A stretch of 64,000 bases of DNA, taken from assembly GCF_000969605.1 (NCBI RefSeq), contig NZ_JZUE01000006.1, forward strand, positions 1 to 64,000, given 5' to 3'. Of the stretch, positions 58,504 through 64,000 are shown piece by piece. The notes under the pieces are model-generated. The model worked only from the letters and a program-made list of their open reading frames with translations, was not told the origin of the DNA and made no database searches. Numbering within the stretch: position 1 is the stretch's first letter; the number at the start of each line of letters is the position of its first letter. The position numbers were made by a program, and so were the translations under genes. The DNA is from Aquincola tertiaricarbonis. GTDB taxonomy: Bacteria; Pseudomonadota; Gammaproteobacteria; Burkholderiales; Burkholderiaceae_C.

Positions 58504-59661
58504 ATGAAGCTGATCCGCACGCTCCTCACCACCGCCGCCCTGGGCCTGGCCCTGGCCGGCACCGCGCCCACGCAGGCCCAGCCAGCTGGCGGCGCGCCCG
58601 TCAAGGTCGGCACCATCTTTCCGCTGTCGGGCGGCGCCGGGCCGCAGGGCCAGCATGTCACCCAGGCCATCCAGGCCATGGCCGCGGTGATCAACGAGAG
58701 CGGCGGCGTGATGGGCCGCAAGATCGAGATCGTCTCGCGCGACGACGAATCGACGCCGGCGGTGGGCATCTCGCGCGCCACCGAGCTGGCCAGCGCCGGC
58801 GTGTCGGTGGTGATCGAGGGCTGGAACAGCCCGGTCACGCTGGCGATGCAGCCGGTGCTGGCGCGAGCCGGCATCCTCGACATCACCGCCATCAGCAAGG
58901 CCGACCCCATCCTGTCGGGCGAGGGCAATCCGCTGGCGGTGCGGCTGAACAGCTCCAACAGCCAGGACGGCGCGGTGATCGCCAACTACATCGCCAACGT
59001 GGCCAAGGCCAAGCGCGTGGCCTTCCTCACCGAGAACGATGCCTATGGCAATGGTGCGCAGGCCTCCATCGAGGCCGAGCTGAAGAAGCTGAACCACGCC
59101 TACGAGAAGGTGGCCGAGGAGAAGTTTCCCTTCGCGCAGGCCGACTTCCGCGTGGCGATGACCAACGTGCGCGCGGCCAACCCGGACCTGACGGTGGCCA
59201 TCAATGCCAACGAGGGCCTGGGCATGCCGGCCATCATCCGCCAGGCCCGCCAGAGCCGGCTGCCCGGCGCGCTGGTGGCCGCGGTGGGCACGGTGGCGCC
59301 CAGCGTGATCGAGGTGGCCGGCGATGCGGCCAACGGCCTGATCGGCGCCGACATCTACTTCCCCGCGGTGGAGCCCTTTGCCTCCAACCCGGCCAACCAG
59401 CGCTTCGTGGCCAAGACGCAGGAGATGTTCAAGTACACGCCCGACAAGTTCATGGCCCTGGGTGCCACCGCGCTGCAGGTGTGGGCCATGGCCGCCAACG
59501 AGCTGAAGACGCTGGAGCGCGAGGCCATCGCCAAGCGCATCCGCGGCGGCAGCTTCAAGGGCACGGTGATGGGCGACGTCACCTTCGAGCCGAACGGTCA
59601 GCTCAGCTCCCAGCACTACCTGTTCACGGTGCAGGGCGGCAAGATGGTGGTGCAGAAGTGA
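58504..59661 (+). CDS. Branched-chain-type ABC transporter receptor, copy 2
   Basis: A 385-residue paralogue of the preceding receptor with its own signal peptide (MKLIRTLLTTAALGLALAG, cleavage near TQAQ). Long runs are identical, such as GGAGPQGQHVTQAIQAMAA, RVAFLTENDAYGNG and AINANEGLGMPAI, while the segment around ITAISKADPILSG versus ITLFASADAMLSG differs, which may alter ligand choice. It lies 19 bases after copy 1. A tandem duplication within the operon is the simplest origin. Confidence 0.92.
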   Translation: MKLIRTLLTTAALGLALAGTAPTQAQPAGGAPVKVGTIFPLSGGAGPQGQHVTQAIQAMAAVINESGGVMGRKIEIVSRDDESTPAVGISRATELASAGVSVVIEGWNSPVTLAMQPVLARAGILDITAISKADPILSGEGNPLAVRLNSSNSQDGAVIANYIANVAKAKRVAFLTENDAYGNGAQASIEAELKKLNHAYEKVAEEKFPFAQADFRVAMTNVRAANPDLTVAINANEGLGMPAIIRQARQSRLPGALVAAVGTVAPSVIEVAGDAANGLIGADIYFPAVEPFASNPANQRFVAKTQEMFKYTPDKFMALGATALQVWAMAANELKTLEREAIAKRIRGGSFKGTVMGDVTFEPNGQLSSQHYLFTVQGGKMVVQK

Positions 59662-59663
59662 GC

Positions 59664-60458
59664 ATGCCTTCCACCACGGCCCTGGCCGTGGAAGGCCTGG
59701 GCGTGCGCTACGGCGCGCTGGTGGCGCTCGATGGCGTGAGCTGGACGGTGGCGCCGGGCGAGCTGCTCGGCATCATCGGTCCCAACGGCGCCGGCAAAAG
59801 CAGCTGCTACGACGCGGTGACGGCGATGGTGCGCCGCGTCGGCCGGGTGACGCTGGGCGGGCAGGACGTGACCGCCGTGCCGCCCTATGGCCTGGCCGCG
59901 CTGGGACTGAAGCGCGCCTTCCAGCAGAACGCCTTCTTCGACGACCTGAGCGTGCGCGACAACCTGGTGGCCGTGCTGGGCCAGCGCGCCCATGCCGGCC
60001 TGGCGGGCAGCGTGCTCAACCCGGTCGGGGCGGCGCGCCGCCGGCAGGCCGCGGCCGACTTCGCCACCCGGCAGCTGGTGCGCTTCGGCGTGCCGGAGGC
60101 CTATCACGCGATGAGCCCGAAGGAGATTCCCTACGGCGTGCAGCGCATGCTGTCGATCGCGCTCGCCTATGGCGACGGCGCGGCCGTGCTGCTGCTGGAC
60201 GAGCCGGCTGCCGGCCTGGGCGGCGAGGACATGGCGCAGCTGGTGAAGCTGCTGGGCGAGCTCAAGCGCGAGGGCGTGGCGCTGGTCGTGATCGAGCACC
60301 ACATGGAGCTGATCATGGCCGTGGCCGACCGCATCTGCGTGCTCGACCTCGGCCGCCAGCTGGCCTACGGCACGCCGGCCGAGGTGCGCAACGACCCTCG
60401 CGTGCTGGAAGCCTACCTGGGCGCCGCCACGCCGCGGGCCGAAGAGGTGGCGGCATGA
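59664..60458 (+). CDS. livG: Branched-chain-type ABC transporter ATPase, LivG-like
   Basis: A 264-residue ABC ATPase. Walker A is GPNGAGKSS, the Q-loop lies in LKRAFQQNAFFDDLSV, the signature region reads SPKEIPYGVQRMLSIALAYG (a weakened form of LSGGQ), Walker B is VLLLDEPAAGL and the H-loop VVIEHHM. The PYGVQR signature is characteristic of LivG. A GTG at 59658 overlapping the receptor stop is an alternative start; ATG 59664 is preferred. Confidence 0.92.
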   Translation: MPSTTALAVEGLGVRYGALVALDGVSWTVAPGELLGIIGPNGAGKSSCYDAVTAMVRRVGRVTLGGQDVTAVPPYGLAALGLKRAFQQNAFFDDLSVRDNLVAVLGQRAHAGLAGSVLNPVGAARRRQAAADFATRQLVRFGVPEAYHAMSPKEIPYGVQRMLSIALAYGDGAAVLLLDEPAAGLGGEDMAQLVKLLGELKREGVALVVIEHHMELIMAVADRICVLDLGRQLAYGTPAEVRNDPRVLEAYLGAATPRAEEVAA

Positions 60459-61186
60459 ACGGCCCGCTGCTGGAGGTGAACCGCTTGCAGGTGGCCTATG
60501 CCGGCAACCAGGCGCTCGACGTGGCGGGCCTGCGGGTGCAGCGCGGCGAGGTGGTGGGCGTGGTCGGCGCCAACGGCGCGGGCAAGTCGACGCTGGTGAA
60601 CGCGCTGGCCGGCTGGTCGCGCGGCGAGCCGACGGTGGGCGGCGAGGTGTCGCTGGCCGGCCGCCGCATCGATGGCTGGGCGCCGCACGAGCGCATCCGC
60701 GCCGGGCTGGCGCTGGTGCCCGAGGGCCGGCTGGTGTTCAGCCGCATGACAGTGGAGGACAACCTGTCCACCGCCTTCGCGCCGGTGGCGGCCGAAGGGC
60801 GGCGCATCTACAGCCGCGACGAGATCTACACGCTGTTCCCGCGGCTGAAGGAACGCCGTGGCCACCTCGGCTCGCAGCTCTCGGGCGGCGAGCGGCAGAT
60901 GCTGGGCATCGGCCGTGCGCTGATGATGGGCCCGCAGCTGCTGCTGCTGGACGAGCCCTCCATCGGCCTGGCGCCGCAGCTGGTGGCGCAGGTGCTGCAG
61001 ACCCTGCGCACCCTGGCCGCCGCCGGCCTGACCATCCTGCTGGTGGAGCAGAACGTGCGCGCCGCCATCGAGGTGGTGGACCGCCTGGTGCTGCTGGAAC
61101 GCGGCCGCGTGGTGCTGGAAGGCCCCGCCGCCACGATGGGCAGCGACCCGCGCATCGCGCAGGCCTACCTGGGGGCGCACGCATGA
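60455..61186 (+). CDS. livF: Branched-chain-type ABC transporter ATPase, LivF-like
   Basis: A 243-residue ABC ATPase with Walker A GANGAGKST, the signature LSGGERQMLGIGRALM, Walker B LLLLDEPSIGLAP and the H-loop replaced by the family-typical ILLVEQNV. It dimerises with the LivG-like protein to power uptake. It overlaps livG by four bases (ATGA) and livH by four. Confidence 0.95.
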   Translation: MNGPLLEVNRLQVAYAGNQALDVAGLRVQRGEVVGVVGANGAGKSTLVNALAGWSRGEPTVGGEVSLAGRRIDGWAPHERIRAGLALVPEGRLVFSRMTVEDNLSTAFAPVAAEGRRIYSRDEIYTLFPRLKERRGHLGSQLSGGERQMLGIGRALMMGPQLLLLDEPSIGLAPQLVAQVLQTLRTLAAAGLTILLVEQNVRAAIEVVDRLVLLERGRVVLEGPAATMGSDPRIAQAYLGAHA

Positions 61187-62052
61187 ACCTCTCGCAACAA
61201 GTCATCAACGGCCTGGTGCTGGGCCATGCCTATGCGCTGGTGGCCATCGGCTGGACGCTGCTGCTGGGCGTGGCGCGGCTGGTCAACTTCGGCCACGGCC
61301 AGATGTACATGCTGGGCGCCTTCGTCACCTGGTGGGCGGTGGCCAAGGCCGGCGTGCCCTACCTGCTGGCGGTGCCCGTGGCCATGGTCATCGGCGCGCT
61401 GTTCGGGCTGCTGATGCAGCGGGTGATGCTCAAGGCCACCTTCGAGCAGAACCTGGTGTCGATCATGATCATGACGCTGGGCTTCGGCCATGTGCTGCAC
61501 GGCGCGGCGGCGCTCATCTTCGGCTCCACCGGGCAGATCCTGGACACGCCGCTGTCGCGCCGCGAGATCAACTTCGGCGAGCTGTGGCTCACCTGGCAGG
61601 ACGCGGCCATCGTCATCGCCGCCATCGTGGTGTTTATCGGCCTGAAGTGGCTGCTGGACGGCACCCGCATCGGCCGCCTGGTGCACATGGTGGCCGAGGA
61701 TCCCAAGCTGGCGCAGCTGGCCGGCGTGAACGTGCGGCGGGTGTACTACGGCGTGTTCGCCTTCGAAGGGGCGGCCGTGGCCTTCGCCGCCGGCATGGTG
61801 GCGCCGCGCACGCCCATCCTCACCTCCATGGGCTTCGAGGAAGTGATCATGACCTTCGTGGTGGTGGTGTTCGGCGGCATCGGCAGCGTCAAGGGCAGCT
61901 ACTTCGCCGGCGTGGCGCTGGGCCTGTTCACCGCGCTGTTCGGTGCGCTGGTGTCACCCGCCTACACCACCGCCGCGGCCTTCCTGGTGCTGATCGCGCT
62001 GCTGGTGCTGCGGCCCCGCGGCCTGAGCGCCGGCCCGGCAGGAGCGCACTGA
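61183..62052 (+). CDS. livH: Branched-chain-type ABC transporter permease, LivH-like
   Basis: A 289-residue membrane permease with about eight helices, beginning MNLSQQVINGLVLGHAYALVAIGWTLLLGVARLVNFGHGQMYMLGAF, where the NFGHG block is the LivH/LivM hallmark. The cytoplasmic loop contacting the ATPase is in VHMVAEDPKLAQLAGVNVRRVYYGVFAFEGA. The stop shares a base with the livM start (TGATG). Confidence 0.93.
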   Translation: MNLSQQVINGLVLGHAYALVAIGWTLLLGVARLVNFGHGQMYMLGAFVTWWAVAKAGVPYLLAVPVAMVIGALFGLLMQRVMLKATFEQNLVSIMIMTLGFGHVLHGAAALIFGSTGQILDTPLSRREINFGELWLTWQDAAIVIAAIVVFIGLKWLLDGTRIGRLVHMVAEDPKLAQLAGVNVRRVYYGVFAFEGAAVAFAAGMVAPRTPILTSMGFEEVIMTFVVVVFGGIGSVKGSYFAGVALGLFTALFGALVSPAYTTAAAFLVLIALLVLRPRGLSAGPAGAH

Positions 62053-63077
62053 TGCAGCACGCACAACACCCGCGCTCCATGGCGCGCACCGTCGGCCTGC
62101 CGCTGGCCGCCGCCCTCGTGCTGGCCGCGCCGATGCTGTTCGGCGGCAGTGGCTCTGTCTACAGCGCCGCGGTGCTGATCGCCATCTTCGCGGTGATGGC
62201 CTATGGTCTGGACATCGTGGTGTCCGACCTGGGCGAGGTGAGCCTGGCGCACACCGTGTTCTTCGCCTCGGGCAGCTACACCACCGCACTGCTGGCCACG
62301 CGCGGCGGCTTCGGTGCCTGGGCCACGCTGGGCGGCACCATCGTGGTGGCACTGCTGCTGGCGCTGCTGATCGGCCTGGTGACGCTGCGGCTGCGCGAGT
62401 TCGTGTTCTCGCTGGTCACCTATGCGGTGGCGGTGGTGGCGATGTCGCTGGCGGCCAACTGGCAGTTCCTCGGCGGCTCCGACGGTCTGCGCGGCATCCC
62501 GCTGCTGGACCTCTCCTTCGCCGGCCTCACGCTCACTGCGCGCAACGACCGCGAGCTGTGGCCCTATGCCTTCGCGGTGCTGCTGGCCACGGTGTACCTG
62601 GTGGACCGCTTCCGCCATTCAAGGCTGGGCGCGGCGGCCATCATGACCCACCTGAATCCGCGGCTGGCCACCATGGGCGGCATCGACCCGGCGCGGGTGC
62701 GGCTGCAGGTGTTCCTGCTGTCGGCGCCGATCAGCGCCGCGGCCGGCTGGTTGTATGCCTACCAGCGCGCCTACGTCAGCGCCGACGTGCTGGAGAACTA
62801 CTTCCTCATCCTGATGCTCACCGCCGTGGTGCTGGTGGGCCGCCGCCAGCTGCTGGGGCCGCTGCTGGCCACCGCGCTGGTGCTGGTGCAGGAGAAGTTC
62901 TTCTCGCTGGGCGGCTACGTCGACAAGATCATCCTGGGCACCGTGCTCATCGCCGTGCTCGCCTTCTTCCCGCAGGGCCTGATGGGCCTGGCGCGGCCCC
63001 TCAAGCGCCTGTTCGGCCCGCGCCTCGCGGCACCCCGCACGGCCTCCACCCCACCCCCCGTTGGAGAACTCAAGTGA
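62052..63077 (+). CDS. livM: Branched-chain-type ABC transporter permease, LivM-like
   Basis: A 341-residue permease with about ten helices. After an N-terminal helix it has VMAYGLDIVVSDLGEVSLAHTVFFASGSYTTALLATRGGF, the LivM form of the channel motif, and the coupling loop near MTHLNPRLATMGGIDPARVRLQVF. The EAA-like loop lacks the usual RAIREND words (IMTHLNPRLA instead). The C-terminal 30 residues are proline rich. The stop overlaps the acyl-CoA dehydrogenase start (GTGA). Confidence 0.92.
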   Translation: MQHAQHPRSMARTVGLPLAAALVLAAPMLFGGSGSVYSAAVLIAIFAVMAYGLDIVVSDLGEVSLAHTVFFASGSYTTALLATRGGFGAWATLGGTIVVALLLALLIGLVTLRLREFVFSLVTYAVAVVAMSLAANWQFLGGSDGLRGIPLLDLSFAGLTLTARNDRELWPYAFAVLLATVYLVDRFRHSRLGAAAIMTHLNPRLATMGGIDPARVRLQVFLLSAPISAAAGWLYAYQRAYVSADVLENYFLILMLTAVVLVGRRQLLGPLLATALVLVQEKFFSLGGYVDKIILGTVLIAVLAFFPQGLMGLARPLKRLFGPRLAAPRTASTPPPVGELK

Positions 63078-64000
63078 GCGTCATCTGGAAACCCGCCCTC
63101 GACGACACCTCGGCGCGCTGGCAAGCGCTGGCCGACCAGCTCGGCCGCGAACGCTTCGCACCGCTGGCCCCCGAGCTGGACCGCGACCAGCGCTACCCTT
63201 GGGAAACCATCGAGGCGCTGGTGGAGCACAAGTTCACCGGCCTGTTCCTGCCCACGCAGTGGGGCGGTGAAGGCGCCAGCCTGGTGGCCACCGTGGCCGC
63301 GGTGGAGACGCTGGGCATGCACTGCGCCTCCACCGCCGCCATCATGTGCGCCTATCAGCTGGGCGCCTTCCCCATCCTGCTGGCCGGCACCGATGCGCAG
63401 AAGGACTTCTACCTGCGCGAGATGACCCAGGGCCGCGCCACCAGCTTCGCGCTGTCCGAGCGCATCGCCGGCTCCGACGCCGCGGCCATCGAGGCCACCG
63501 GCACGCAGGAAGGCGACGGCTGGCGCCTGAAGGGCGAGAAGTACTGGATCGGCAACGGCGGTGCATCGCGCTACTACGTGGTGTTCGTCAAGACCGACCC
63601 GGCCGCGGGCGGCCGGGGCATCAGCGCCTTCATGGTCGACAAGGAAGAGCCCGGCGCCGTCATCGACGAGCTGAACGACAAGATGGGCATCCGCGGCACC
63701 CAGACCAGCAACCTGAAGGTGGACCTGGTGGTGCCCGAGAGTGCCCGCATCGGCGAGCCCAATCGCGCGCTGCGGCTGGCGCTGCAGACGCTGAACGTCG
63801 GCCGCATCATGGTCTCGGCCCAGAGCCTGGGCCTGGCGCTGGCCGCCTACCGCGAGGCGTCGAGCCGCGCCGTGGCCCGCAAGACCTTCGGCCAGCCGAT
63901 CGGCGAGAACCAGGGCATCGGCTTCAAGCTGGCCGACATGGCCACCGAGATCTCCGCCGCCCGCATGGTGCTGTACGAGGCCGCACGGGCGTATGACCGC
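63074..64000 (+). CDS. Acyl-CoA dehydrogenase (N-terminal part, runs off the window)
   Basis: The first 309 residues of a flavin acyl-CoA dehydrogenase. The N-terminal helical domain is followed by the FAD/substrate motif FALSERIAGSDAAAIEATGTQEGDGWRLKGEKYWIGNGG and the middle beta domain (KMGIRGTQTSNLKVDLVVPES), then the start of the C-terminal helical domain (ARKTFGQPIGENQGIGFKLADM). The catalytic Glu lies beyond the window edge. Start is GTG overlapping livM, so import and the first oxidation are coupled in one operon. Confidence 0.92.
   Translation, partial: MSVIWKPALDDTSARWQALADQLGRERFAPLAPELDRDQRYPWETIEALVEHKFTGLFLPTQWGGEGASLVATVAAVETLGMHCASTAAIMCAYQLGAFPILLAGTDAQKDFYLREMTQGRATSFALSERIAGSDAAAIEATGTQEGDGWRLKGEKYWIGNGGASRYYVVFVKTDPAAGGRGISAFMVDKEEPGAVIDELNDKMGIRGTQTSNLKVDLVVPESARIGEPNRALRLALQTLNVGRIMVSAQSLGLALAAYREASSRAVARKTFGQPIGENQGIGFKLADMATEISAARMVLYEAARAYDR

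Overview
The window is very GC-rich DNA (strong G/C preference at third codon positions, long antisense open frames) with a gene content typical of an environmental betaproteobacterium of the order Burkholderiales: orphan Bug/TctC solute receptors, many LysR regulators beside catabolic genes, TRAP and branched-chain-type ABC transporters, and CaiB-type CoA transferases. A Sphaerotilaceae/Comamonadaceae-like host is my inference. No rRNA, tRNA, CRISPR array, insertion sequence or prophage was seen.

Region by region. (1) 0.2-7.2 kb is a complete carotenoid cluster in two convergent operons: crtX-crtY-crtI-crtB on + and crtE-crtZ-crtW on -. Together they should make beta-carotene, hydroxylate and ketolate it (zeaxanthin/astaxanthin-type xanthophylls) and glycosylate the product. 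(2) 7.3-15.9 kb holds an MFS exporter with a divergent LysR regulator, a voltage-gated-type K+ channel carrying a zinc-ribbon tail, an isochorismatase-like hydrolase with its LysR regulator, and a LysR/Bug/RraA-like aldolase/hydroxyacid dehydrogenase set. (3) 16-22.4 kb has a COG2509-type flavoprotein, a small basic protein, a fused nitrite reductase NirBD and a NIT-ANTAR (NasR-like) antiterminator. (4) 22.6-26.8 kb is a small amidohydrolase/Bug/CoA-transferase operon with a LysR gene. (5) 27-36 kb encodes a giant soluble poly-HAMP hybrid kinase (2273 aa) translationally coupled to a second hybrid kinase. (6) 36.3-45 kb has a two-domain catalase with a Tat-like leader, then an SDR/TRAP/split-transketolase operon with a divergent LysR gene. 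(7) 45.1-47 kb has a decayed MFS gene and a TerC-family gene behind a yybP-ykoY (manganese) riboswitch. (8) 47-64 kb is a probable catabolic regulon: a cyclase-family hydrolase plus Bug receptor, a VapBC-like toxin-antitoxin pair, an eight-gene acyl-CoA operon on -, and on + two tandem ABC receptors, livGFHM-type genes and an acyl-CoA dehydrogenase that runs off the window.

The most interesting points are in regions 5 and 8. Region 8 is tied together by four CATAC-N6-GTATG palindromes, three of which overlay the same GGTATGT -10-like element. It also carries a MaoC hydratase, a thiolase-fold protein lacking the cysteine nucleophile and a DUF35 protein side by side, the combination known from aldolytic side-chain cleavage in steroid degradation, together with a PRISE-type reductase. 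The substrate is not identifiable from sequence. In region 5 the kinase contains a 92-residue repeat array in which two neighbouring units are identical at the DNA level, a sign of recent unequal recombination.
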